Positions 12,401 through 25,400 of a stretch of 64,000 nt of DNA are shown here, in pieces; the stretch's first letter is position 1; each line of letters starts with the position of its first letter. Below the pieces are notes generated by a model. The model saw nothing but the letters and a program-made list of their open reading frames with translations. It had not been told where the DNA came from and ran no database searches. The DNA lies in assembly GCA_963513935.1 (NCBI GenBank), contig OY740768.1:67754231-67818230 (forward strand). The letters are read 5' to 3'. The position numbers and the translations under genes are program-made. Origin of the DNA: Aphrophora alni (lineage: Eukaryota; Arthropoda; Insecta; Hemiptera; Aphrophoridae).

Positions 12401-15400
12401 GTTTTATACGTTTTCCTACAGTCGAACAATGGAGAAGCCATTGTGCGACTTTCACTATTCTGCGATCCAATCACAGGCTGGCTAGAGGCGTGGGTGGCTT
12501 AGCGTGCTGTGATTGGGTCGGAGAATCTGAAGTTTATGTGTTCGGCGAGAGACCGTCCGCGGCCCCTCGCGAGTTGAGTCTGGACCAATCACGAGCTGCC
12601 CTTTACTGTTCGACAGTAAGGGAGATGTAGGTGTTTGTTTGGCCCAGAGTTTCCGGCACAGAGGTCCGGGAGAAGTTCGGGGAAGTGTTCTCAGTGTTTG
12701 GTGTGACCAAACGCTGAGAAATGTTGGATTGAGTGAGTCGGGTAAATTAGTTCCAATGTAAAGGGCGATGGCAACTTTCATAGACTTAGTAAAACATACA
12801 TTTAACCTAAAACAAACACTATATTCACTCGAAGGAATAGTTTATGATCCTATCCTAATTGAACCTAGAGAAGAATAAACCTTCATGTGGCTTAGTAAAA
12901 CAACTAAAGATGATTTCTGTCTTTATACATTTCCTGAAGAATATTTGAATAATTGTAGGAAATCTGCTCAACATTGTTTCCTGATCTGATCTCAAAGCAA
13001 CCAAATGGTTTTATTTTCATTCTTGATCCTGCCCTAAACTAGAAAATTATGATTTGTAAGCATCGTCATTATCTAAGAAGACATTCTATATATTTTGTTG
13101 TTTGTATATTATTTAGTTATATAATATTGTGTTGTCACTATATACTATCAAATTTATGTTTTAGTTTTGTTATCTCCATGTTTTTTTGTACTTTTGATAT
13201 ACAATTTAATGCTAGATTTTCATATAAGCTTGTAAATTGTAAACAACCAACTTAGGTTATCCTTGTATAAGATATTCCATTTTTTTCCTTAACTGTGAGT
13301 TAGAGGTGAAATAATAAAAAAACAAACGAATTGTGATGGTTGCAGATTATAAACGGATTCCAGTAAACTAATTTGATGAATAGGATTATCATTTTTGGAA
13401 TATCTTACTTAAGAGTGACAAATACAGTATATATTTTTTTAAATGATATTTATTTTGTGAGAATTAATGTGGCATATAATTATTTTCCCAGGATGAAGAT
13501 GTGCAGGCATTTGAAGATCCTTCGTTGCCTAATTCCTGTAATCTAACCAATCCTCAGCCTGTACCTGAGTGAGTATCTTTATAGTTCAATAATTGTAAAT
13601 CATAAAGTTGCACGGTTATTTTAAAAATATTTTTGTTTAATTTTAACAAAATAGCCTGTGTTAAAAAATTATTTACAAATTTTCAAGCTCATGTTTTGTA
13701 GTATAAATAATACCTGAATGTTAATGGTTCATTGTATTTATTAACTAATTTTTCTAACCTTGGAGCTCCAATTTTTAAGATGTTTTATTCAATACTCTTA
13801 ACAAGATAATTAATAATGGATTATTTTGTATTGTATGGGAAATATGAGATGAAATATTTGGAAATATGAACTAAGATCAATATATATATTGGATATATTT
13901 ATATATATATAAACATTGACTATCTATTCTGAACTCGCGGGAAGTGAAACAATGTTTTTTTACAATTCCTAATTGAAAACCTTACTCATTTTATCTTTTT
14001 TAATGATTTTGGAATGTAATAAACAAATTCAAAGTTAATTAAAAAATGAATAGAAAAATATTTCTCTAAAGCCTTAAATATGTTTACTACTAGTAAAAAA
14101 ACTTATAAAATAGTACACAATGGGTTGTAGAATTAATAAACAAAAATTGAATGTCACAAGTAAATTTCAACTTACTTGACTTTTTTGGAAATTTAACATT
14201 TGTAGACTGCTGCATTATAATAATTCTGTGTTGCTAAATTAGTGTATCCAATGTTAATTTTTAATTAAATATGCCCTCATCTGGTCTCATTTCTCATGTG
14301 TATGTGATTCAAGCCTAATGAGGCTTCATAGTACTAAGTGTTTCAAAAAGAATATCACAGTTCTATGTGTTTACTATACCTCTTAGTACTGTAATGATTA
14401 ACACTTGAATGAAAGTACAAAGATGCCAGTTTTAGTTGTGTGCATCCTCATAAATTTGATTCCTATCTTTTTTAGATCACAGGTCAAATTAGAAGTCACA
14501 TATTGATTACATTCTTGCAAGGGTTTCCAGAGTACTGTTTTTGTTTGTTTGTTTTTAACCCTTTGAGTGCCACAAGAAAATATTCATAACTGGAAAATTC
14601 GGCAACACATCTAAAATGCACAGACTCACTCAAAAATGCCACAGGTATAAATGATTTTTTAGAGAACTTTGTTATAAACGACACAGATTAAATTGTATAC
14701 AAGATATCTTAACAAATTTAGTGTCAAAATGTTTAGTGTTACCTAGGCTACAATTATATTTGTAAATAAGTTGGATTCTATATGTAAAAAAAAAAATTAT
14801 TTATTAAAAACCAAATTTAAGATAATTTAGAAAAAAAAAATTTTACATTTTTTTTTTTTTACCTCACAAACCAAAAATATTTTATATGTGGGAAGTGTGA
14901 TATTTTCTATCTATATACTGTTTTCTATAAGTGACCAAATTTTTAAATTATTTGGTTGAAAACCAAACTCAAACAAAAAACTTTTATCTCAGAACTAACC
15001 TATCCCAACCTAACCTAGGCCTATTTTGTTTACCTGATGTACTAGGTTGATCTAAGTTTAAATCAATATCACTATATATCACTAAACTGATTGTCACTAT
15101 CACTTTATGGTTGATATAATGGGTCTAGATCACTGTCATCTCCAAATAAATGTAACAAATCATCTTCAGAGGCTAAAGAGTCATCGTCTGAATAACCTAA
15201 AAGTAATCTGTCTACTTCGCTACTTCTTAGATTTTCTTCCGCCATTTCAAAGCAATATATTATCCAAAATACTACTTTAAACTTGTAATAACTAAAATAA
15301 TAACCTTCAACAAACAAATAATAAAATAACACGAACAACAAAATTCAAAAAAAACTGATGACTGTAGCGAGAAAATAATATCAACACACAAGGACAATAT

Positions 15401-18400
15401 CAGTACACTTCTAACCTGCAAGTGAAAATGACAACAGCTGATTTTGTGCATCTGTGATTGTTGTCATCTGTTTAGTTAGCTAAAACAAAATTTTTTCCAT
15501 CACTGAATATCACTGGATATACCACACAGTGTTTTAAAACACCGAAATACTATATAGCAGATTACAGATAAATTAATTAAACTACGAAATACGCAGTGGC
15601 GATGGATCGTTACCGTGGCATTTCTCGCACGGAAAAATGGTGACGATAGATCGTCACCGTGGCACTTCTCGCACGAAAAAATGGTGACGATAGATCGTCA
15701 CCGTGGCACCAAAAGGGTTAAAGAACTTAATTCATCATATTCCTATCACCTATCACCCATATTTCACTTTTCCAATCAATAATAAGATTTTTGAGGCTCT
15801 GCCAGTAGAGTTAAGGAAATATTCCTGTTAGGAAAAGATGATGCTCACTCTAAACCTCTGGAATAAAATATTAACTATTTATAACCTGTATATATATATG
15901 ACCTTGTAACATGTTTAGTCGCCTAAACAATTTTAATCGTATGGATGATATTTCATCTTATAATAATACTAGAAACTTTTCCAAGATTAAGATCCCGTCT
16001 TGTAGGCTTCATAAAACCATCCATGGTCATATTGTGATGGGCATTAGGATTTTTAATATCTATTATAATTAGTCCTACATTATATTGAAGGACAAGCACT
16101 AGAAGACTTAAAAAATAGGTTATATATTTGTCTGATAACTTATTGTTTGTACTCTCTAGATGAGTTTTCTCTATGTCAAATTATATATATATAAAAGAGT
16201 ATGGAAGGATGATTGAATGGTTTCTTCTTGTTACTGATTAAAATTTTTACCTATATTTCAGTATAGAGTTACTGTTGAATACCATAATTTGTTAAATGGT
16301 AATAATCTGCTAAATGTTTTATATTTTCAATTTAAGTAATTTATAATGTTTGTTAACTATATCTGTTGACTTTTTCTATCGGCAATAACATATATCGGTT
16401 CAACAATAAAAATATTTTATATCTTAATTATCATACTATGTTTCCTTACTAATTATTTAAATGTTAAAAACTAAAATAAAAGTGTGAATAAAAGAGTTTT
16501 AATGGTTTATTTTTTTATTGAACTTATATGAAGTAATTAACAACCATAAAAATTATATAGTTTTATTTTTTATTATAAAACTATTTTTCACAGTTATTCA
16601 ATTACATGCAGAAATAAAACAAAATATGTCATTGCCCTATGTAATCTTAAAATACAAAATATTATCAACTTAAGTTGAGAAAAATCAACTGTTTGTTCAG
16701 TAAGCCTAAATAATTAATTTTATAATTACTATTAATTACCATATTTTAATTTTTAAATGGTATTCTTTTAAATTTTTAACTCCAGATATCCAAGTAGTTA
16801 TCCCAATCAGATCAAATTTTCCTTTCACCTCATTTTTCGGTAACTAAGATTTAAATAATAATATATTTGTTGTACTTACGTCTGCTCATCCAAAATTGTT
16901 TCAATGCATTACGGCCGTTTCGACTATTTATTCAGCCATGGTCACATGCGTTATTTTCGGTACTATATATAGCATATATATATACCTCGTCAACGTTATT
17001 ATAAAATCATTTAAAACATTAGTACGTATTTGACACACATTTATTACACCAACACATTTATTTATACACTTTTAATTTCTTTTAAAAACACACTTTTTAG
17101 TTTATACGCAAATAACTTTATATAATCGACCGTATCCGGCTGTGATTAGAACTGTACTGACCCGGTTTTTTATCAATCAGCCTTTGCTTCTAATCTCGAC
17201 AGGAGATCGAATAATACATTCGACTGGAAATTTTGTTTATCATTTAGTATTTAGTATTTAGTGAAACGGCCGTAATGCATTGAAACAATTTTGGATGAGC
17301 AGACGTAAGTACAACAAATATATTATTATTTAAAAGCTCTCCAGTAAGGTGAAGAATATTAAAATAAGATTTAAAATAACAATTCCAATCATGTATTGAA
17401 ATTTTTCTCACAAAATATACTTTTATAGAAATTTAAAAAATGTCATATAAATCCCATAACTTCTTTCATCTTAATAATAAAGCAATATTGTTACTACATC
17501 TGGTATCATGGTTTTTAAGGAAAACATCATTTAAAATAATGGTAAACTTCAGGTCGTTTTGGGTCTGATGTAGGATCGTAGAATAATTTATAGATAATTT
17601 AATATTTATGAATCAAATGAATATTCAACTATTTTTAAAGGATATAACCGCACTGGAAAAATACTTTTAAATAAGATATTGCGTTGTTAATATAACTTCT
17701 GTGGCGATTTTGTCTTTTTTGAAGTCCAAATGGAGTTTATTTTACCAATCTAATTTCCTTAATTTTGATTTTTAACTAGATAGATACTTCATGGTTTACG
17801 GTCTTAACTAATGAATTTATTAAGGAAAACTAATTTAATCTCAATATTTACCGCTATCATTTTAGCAAAAGAAAGAAATTAAGATTATACATATGAGAAT
17901 TGGTGGTCCGCCATGCTACCACTTTATTGTTTGCTACAACCACAAAAACATCCTTTAACCTAGCTTGAATATTGTGAGATGCAGAACTGTACATTATATA
18001 AGTAAGAAGCTCTTGAAATAAGATGCCAATATGCCATTGTTTTGGTCCAGACAGTATGTGGAGGTAAGAAAGGAATTGGTTGATTTTTGAGATAATACTG
18101 TGAAACAATGAATAAACTGATTAAAGAAAATATACTTAAACACAAATTATATTTATTTAACTCAAGAAGGTGACATTTTATTTTCAAATCAACTAATCTC
18201 TCCAAATTGAATATTGTACTGATATTGCGGAAAAATTTCATTTTTGTGAGCTTTTGAACAACAGGCTCATGAATTTATTTAGACTCAAATTTAAAAAAAA
18301 ATTAAAATGACCTTCAGAGGGACAAATTGTGTCAAGACTTTGAGTTGATGAATCATCTGCTATGATAGGATATATTGACCAATGCTGTCCATGTTGTAAA

Positions 18401-19346
18401 TTAAAAAAATTCAAGATTGATAAATTGATAAGTGTGTAGAGCTCTATGAAGATATGGAATCTGAGTATCAAAATTTGTTGTACTTTTCAAAAGTTCTTTA
18501 ACTATCATGAAGGAAAATGCCGTATCATTTGATGACATTTAATATGTATTAAAAAAAAAAAATTAACAGAAAAGTTTCACGGGGAAACTTTGACAACATT
18601 TCATTTGGGAGTTCATATGCTTTTGTATCAAAAAGAAATGTATTAGCAGAAAAGTTTCACGGGGAAACTTTGACAACATTTCATTTGGGAGTTCATATGC
18701 TTTTGTATCAAAAAGAAAATGTATTAACAGAAAAGTTTGAAGGAGAAACGTTGCTTACAAAACTGACATTTTAACAACATGAACTTATACGTGCAAGGAA
18801 AATGTAAATATTGGAGAAAACAATTGAATATTTTAACTACAAGTGTTTTATCAGTGAACTTAATGCCAAATGTAACATGGGACAGACATAGCTCATTTGA
18901 TTAAGGCAAGTGTTAGTTCACTGCAATTAGAATTTGTGAAGAGTCAAAAGTTATATAGAATTTTGCCCAGTAGTTGGTGTGGGAGCATTCTGTGTGTTAT
19001 GCTACTCGTCTTTATTAGTCAGACATAAAGTGAAGACTTTTAGAAACAATAGCAAATACTGAACACAGTTTCCTACAAAATTACAGAAACAGAACAGCCA
19101 TTGATCAAATAATACCTGATTTATTTTGTTCTAAATGAAAATTGTATACCCCTTCAATTATTTTAATTAAATTAAATGTTATTTTTATATTTATTTAAAT
19201 AAATGAAAGATTTAAACTGTTTTAGTGATTAACTTTTTTGTTTTTACACAAGTTTGTGTTAATTTTATGAAAAGTATTAAAAAGTTTCATTTTTCATTAT
19301 CGTAAATTGTCTTGTTTGTTTTATATATATAAAAAAAATCCAACTA

Positions 19347-19402
<56 letters not shown>

Positions 19403-22400
19403 CCTTCTTTGGGTCATTTATTTATTTGTAGTTTCCCAAACTATTGTTTGTAATTTTATGTTTGTTTTTAAACAGTTTATGTAACTCAATTTTTCACTTT
19501 CATAAAATAGTTTTTTTCATTTTATTTAAAAAAAAAAATCATTTCAGTTACTTACTTTTTCATTTATACACAAATGTTTTATATTGTTACTAGAAGTATA
19601 AATATTTCCAACAAATCTGATTATTTTGTTTTGAACACATGTTTAAATACAGTACTATAAATCACTGAATCCCCCACCACAAGTTTGGTACACAAACACA
19701 AATAAAATGAAATATTTATTTGCCTTATGTTATAACACTTGTACAGCTATGGGGAATGGCTTGTCTCCTTAAACAAGGTAGCGTTACTGATTTGCTTAGT
19801 CAAATTAATAGTATACACAGCTCCATCAAATTTACTCATGAATTAGAAATGATTAGCAGGTTACCGTTTTTAGACTTATTATATATTAGGAATGAACATA
19901 ACATTGAATTTGATATATACAGAAAACCTACTAACAATAAGAGATTTATACTTAGTAATTCAAATCATTGTACCAAACACAAATTAGCAGCTTTTAATAG
20001 CTTAATAGATAAAGCTATTAAAGTGCCCTTAACTAAAACTCGTTTTTTAAAAGAAATAAATCAAATTAAGGAAATAGCTGTATTCAATGGTTTTGAACCT
20101 AAAGTTGTTGACAACATATTAAGGAAACAGAGATTAAAGAATGACAGAATAAATTCTACGACTCTCCAACCGGTTAAAAATAAAGTCAGATATTGCAGTT
20201 TACCCTTTGATTCTGCCCTCACTAAAGGTTTGGGCTCCATTTTTAATAATCTTGACATCAAGATAGCTTATAAAAGTCATAACAATCTTAAAAATTTATT
20301 AGGTAATCCTAAAGATAAGATCCCGATGTTGGAGAAGTCTGGTATTTATGAAGTTAGTTGTAACGATTGTGATAAGGTGTACCTAGGCCAAACAAAGAGA
20401 AAAATTGTATACAGATTTAAAGAACATGTAGCTCATATTAAGTACAATATGCCAGAGAAATCTAGTGTGGCCGAGCACATACTTCAAACGAACCATGATT
20501 TGGGAATACAAAATGTGAAAATGGTTAAGAGCGTAATGTCACATAAGTTGCTTAATAGCTATGAAAGCATTTTCGTTGCTAAAACTGATAGTGAATTATT
20601 GCTTAACCCTCCAACTGGTGATCGACCACTTTTTGCCTTAAAAGTGGTCGCTTCATTAGTCACGGCTCAATTCACCAACTAAAAAACACGTATTTTGCCA
20701 TTCAACATTACGCCCACTTAAAATTGTCCCATCGCAATAAATAAAATACCGTTGGAAAGCTAATGTTCCGTAGATGCATATCATGCAAAAAAATACCACA
20801 TAACGTTATAAATAATATTCCAAAAATTGGCGAAGTTCACATATTTTTGATGCGAAACGTCCAAGTTTTACGTTAACAAGTTTTAAACAAAACATTCGTC
20901 TCGTTTGTCAATTATTCCTATTTCGAAATTTCAATCTGTCACATCTGACATAACACTGCTTGATAGATCTCGTCTTTCTCTTCAAAACCATGTTTTTCAA
21001 ATGTCTACAACTAGTATAGTTTTTACTATATAAAAATTAAACCAAATCAAGAATTTTAACGCTATTTTACACGCTAAAAATTACATTTTTTGCAATTCAA
21101 CTTTTATCCTAGTAGATATTATATTATCAAAATGTATTCTATACCATTGAAAAGGTAATCTTTCAATGTTTCATAACCAGGTTTAGAAAAAATTAAGCTG
21201 CGTAAAATATAATAACACGACTTGACTGAAGTTGACGTTCAAAACGCCAGGTTGCGACATTTTGCCGCGGCGAGTTTTATATAGAAAATATCACACATGG
21301 ATATGGACATATCACATATGTTAATTTTTTCGTTCATATATTTTTTTCGAAATGGTAAAACTTGTCCAAATGTTACAAGTTGACAATATTATATAGTATT
21401 TTTCTTCCTCTTTCGAACTATGAAGACGAAATCATCCTAAGTTATATAGTTTGCGAGTTATATACAGTCTACGATGTGGCTTACTGAATATTTTGATCCT
21501 CCATGTGACTTGGAGTATTTAGACGCTATTCCATATTTCTACATTGACGTCATAGATTTTACTGTTTTATTTTACATCATTCTAAAGACGAGGTTTCAAT
21601 CTTTAATTTTGTGTATGTTACAAACTTGTGCATTGAAAATTAAGGTTTTGTTTTGATCCCGGAACATACGCAATGGTGCGATGTAAATACTGTAATAACA
21701 AATGACTTAGCGCGTATAGTTTGGGAATACATATTTATTTTATTTTGAAGGTTTGTTTATACAAATTGTATATATTTTGTATACAAGTTACAATATATGT
21801 GTTTTTATATCTAAAGATTATGTTTTTAGTGAATTTCTAGTTTGTGAAAGGTATATATTTGTCATAACCTAAAAGGAAAATGGTAAGTCTAGCCATGTAT
21901 AAGATATATATTTAGTGTTTTATATGAGTATACAAGTGAATATGTGTGTTATTCTTTGTAAAGTATATATTGTCTTAGTAAAATCTAATGATTTTGTCTT
22001 TGGCCTATCTTCAGATTGTTACTAGTGAGGCTAAATTGTGGAGGTTACAAACCTAACCTCAACCGTCAGAGTATTACTTTTTAGTCAAAATCGTTGTTTT
22101 TATTTAGAAAATGTAACATATTATTATTTTTTCCTCCTAAATATATTCACAAATATATTAGAAATCTCAACAAATGGTTGAAAAAATTGCAAAAAATGTA
22201 TTAGTATGTTTTTGATCACCATTTCTATGAAATTTCTGCTCTGTTACTCTTAGATTTTTTGGTATTTGACCAAAAAACTCCAAATTTGATATATCTAACT
22301 TTTTTTTTCACTACACACCTACATTCTATGCACCTTTCTGGACATAATGATATATAGAAGTTCTGTATAAAATATATTTTACTATTTTTAATGTTTTTTT

Positions 22401-25400
22401 AAAAAAATAAAGAGAAAATTCACTTTTTACGTAAAATATTTTTTTACATTTTTAAAATGTAACAAATTTATATATTTTTTTCCCTAAATATATTCACAAA
22501 TAATACACAAAAATTTGTTTATATCTTAGAAATAGGTAGTAAGCTATTGATTTTGGGTGATACAGGTTTTTCTGAAAATTAGTTAATATCATTTTTGACA
22601 TCTAACATACTTACTCCAAAACCGTTTCAAAAATTTATTTTTTTATTACATAGATAAATTCTATGCATCTTTCTGAGAAAAATGATATCTTATAAGTTAG
22701 GTTTTGTATACAAATAATATATTTTATTAATTTTTAAACGAACGAAGAATTTTTAAGACACATTAACATGCGCCAGCTGGAGGGTTAACTCAGATAAAGC
22801 TCCTATTCCTAATTCAAGTTTATTCTCTTTGCTAAAACCTAGGTAAACCTTGAGGTTATGTTAAGTTTTTGTTTTAATTGTACATGTTACTTTTTGTTCT
22901 TGATGTAGTTTTTCGTTTAATGCCTATTAGATGTTTTTATTTTAATGTACTTGTTATTATTTTTGTGCTCAATGTAGTTTTTAGTTTTAATGCAGATTCT
23001 AGGTTATGTATTAAAGTAGTTTTAAGATATTGGAATATTCAACCTACGGACTTTCCCAAGAACAGGAATGTACACTGTTAGCTGCTTTCGCCAAGGTCAT
23101 TGACGAGGTCCTACACTGATAGGTTGAACCACTGGAAGCAGGGTGGAGGGGAGAATATGGCATTTTAGCTTTTAAGATTTCATATTTTGTTACCGGTAGT
23201 ATTAATTCAGATCCCTCCGATGATGGTAACGTGGTTACCGAAATGTACACCAGGGAATTACAATAACATAAGGCAAATAAATATTTCATTTTATTTGTGT
23301 TTGTGCTATTGTACCAAACTTGTGGTAGGGGATTCAGTGATTTATAGTGTTCACATTCACCACAGTGCTCATTGAACATCTACATGTTTAAATGATTTAT
23401 ATAATTGTCTTTTTAATATAAATTAATAATTTAATATAAATTTATTATAAATTGTCTTTTTATGTTTTATATATTTTTTCTATATCAGTATGAATTGGAG
23501 CTAAGATTAAGGCACAGACTTCATTTTATCCAATACTTTTTCTATGTGGTCAGCTAGTTTTGTCGATATCTGTTTTGTTATCCCAATGTGGTTACCTGGG
23601 AGTTGACTCCGTCATTACACATGAGATCTGAAATAGAATCTTTAATTTTATATTAAAATTCATTCTACCCAAACATTTTACAAAATGCCCAAGCAACCTC
23701 TCAGTATCATCTTTATCCTGGCATACCTTTAATCAAAATAAATTTTGTTTTAATATGTCTATTGTTTTGATATATGTTACTTATAAGTAAATCACTATAA
23801 TATTGAGTTTGTAATAAAAATAATATGTTAACATATGTCAATTTATTAAATGATTTTTTTTTTTATTACTATTTCAGAGAAAATGGAGAGAATATGGTTA
23901 ATGAACAGAATAATACGAAGATTGAGGATGTTTCTGTAAAATGTGGTTTATGTTTTATGAACTTCCCATCATTTCAAGATTTAGTGTTACACAGAAAGAC
24001 TAAACATCCAGCTTCCTCATTCTTAAAGAAGAGATACTATTGTCTGAAGTGTCCAATGATTTTCATGAAAGCAAAAACATTACAGTCTCACATAAAATCT
24101 ACTCATCCACCTGAAGAGAAAGATTATCCTTGTGATGACTGTGATATGGTATTTAAATTAAAAAAATTGCTTAACTCTCACAGAAAACTCATGCATAAAA
24201 AACATGTTTGCAACATTTGTCACAAGTCATTTTACTATCCTGTTTTATTGAAACGTCATATGCTCTTACATGATGAGAGCCCAAAGTGTTCAGTTTGTGA
24301 TAAAGAATTTAAAAATGCATACTGGCGTAGAATTCATGAAAAATCACATTCAACAGAAGGTCGTCATCTTTGTTGGATTTGTGGAAAAGTTTTTCATCTG
24401 AGAACAAGTCTTCAATCTCATGTACAGTCTCATTCTAAAACATATAAGTGTGAAATTTGTAATAAATATATAGCTTCTTTAAGTGGTTTTAAAAAACATC
24501 AAGCACTCCACAAAGAGAGAGTGAAAAATTATAAATGCACAACTTGTAATAAAGCGTTCTTTTCAAAACAACTATTAAAGCAACATTATTTAAGTCATAC
24601 TGGTGAAAGGCCTCACATATGCCATTGTGGTGCAGCATTTAATAGACTTAGTAATCTGAATTACCACAAAAAGCGACATTTGGAAGGATTTCCAAAAAAA
24701 TCAAAACGAACTTCAGTAACTGATAGTGATACCCAAGTTTACAAATGTGATTTGTGTAATAAAGAAGTTGTTTCTAAATTAACATTCAAATATCATTTAT
24801 CGAAACACACAGGTAATAAAAAACCATTTGATTGTGAAGTTTGTGGATTAACTTTTTCAACAGCTTATAGTTATAAGACACACAACCGTATACATACTGG
24901 TGAACGACCTTTTGTTTGTGCAGTTGAAAATTGTGGGCTAGGATTTAGATCAAAAAGTACACTACAACAACATGAGTTAGTTCATGTAGAGGACCGTCCT
25001 TATGTTTGTCCAATCTGTCCAGATTCATTTAAGAGATTGTATTCCTTAAATATGCACAAAACAACTCACTCAGGTAATTAAGTGTTTCTTATATATTAAT
25101 TAGGGAATTCATTTTTAGATATATTTCAATCAATATTAGAAATATATGTTCATGTTAATATTCAATTAAATTTAAGTCATGTCAGGGAATTTTTCTACGA
25201 TCTTTTAAATAAAACTAGTTTTAAAAATTTGTAAGTACGTAAACTCGCATTAAGGTTGTTCAAACTGCATTTAAAAATTGTGTTATGGAAAAATTATTGC
25301 TTTTAGTTTTGAACTCCTTTTTATTGAGATTCTTTATTATATATAGAAGTCGTCTCAACTTTTCCTCACGAGACAAATATTTTTTGTTTGTGATAAGAAC

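Larger units (their letters stand above)
11640..12785 (-). other. GC-rich hairpin-dense block with a minus-strand transcription unit (LTR-like?)
   Basis: Base composition jumps from AT-rich to clearly GC-rich for about 1.1 kb inside intron 3. On the minus strand there are three CCAATCA/TGATTGG boxes (12585-12591, 12510-12516, 12467-12473), a TATA box in GTATAAAAC (12401-12409), a leader of roughly 330 nt and a 100-codon ORF. At least six hairpins with arms of 7-13 bp fall in the block (11878-11893, 11926-11947, 12387-12418, 12421-12449, 12603-12619, 12690-12718). A solo LTR or other inserted promoter-bearing element is my best guess; a captured foreign sequence is possible. No target duplication was found. 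Confidence 0.45.
14559..15717 (-). mobile_element. piggyBac-type element with transposase N-terminus remnant
   Basis: TTAA flanks (14555-14558, 15718-15721) and terminal inverted repeats CCCTTTGAGTGCCAC / GTGGCACCAAAAGGG define a 1.16-kb element. On the minus strand it holds a short acidic frame (15105-15245) like a piggyBac N-terminus, and near its right end three 44-bp palindromic units. The catalytic part is deleted, so it is a non-autonomous derivative. Confidence 0.8.
19649..23381 (+). mobile_element. Penelope-like retroelement, 5'-truncated, with nested TTAA element
   Basis: A 12-bp direct repeat ACATGTTTAAAT (19637-19648 and 23382-23393) flanks the insert. An 80-bp segment after the left border (19653-19733) is the inverse complement of 23267-23347, the inverted-terminal layout known for Penelope-like elements. 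In between come a C-terminal RT/GIY-YIG ORF, a reversed copy of the TTAA family (20683-22784) and a hammerhead-like motif. The RT catalytic part is missing. Confidence 0.8.

Noticed and set aside
12343..12781. Overlapping 95- and 99-codon frames on both strands of the GC-rich block
   Set aside because: They cross the candidate promoter and leader; GC-rich DNA has few stops.
17857..18471. Three minus-strand frames of 77-93 codons in a row
   Set aside because: Low-complexity Phe/Leu/Ile/Ser sequences, no shared family or splice logic.
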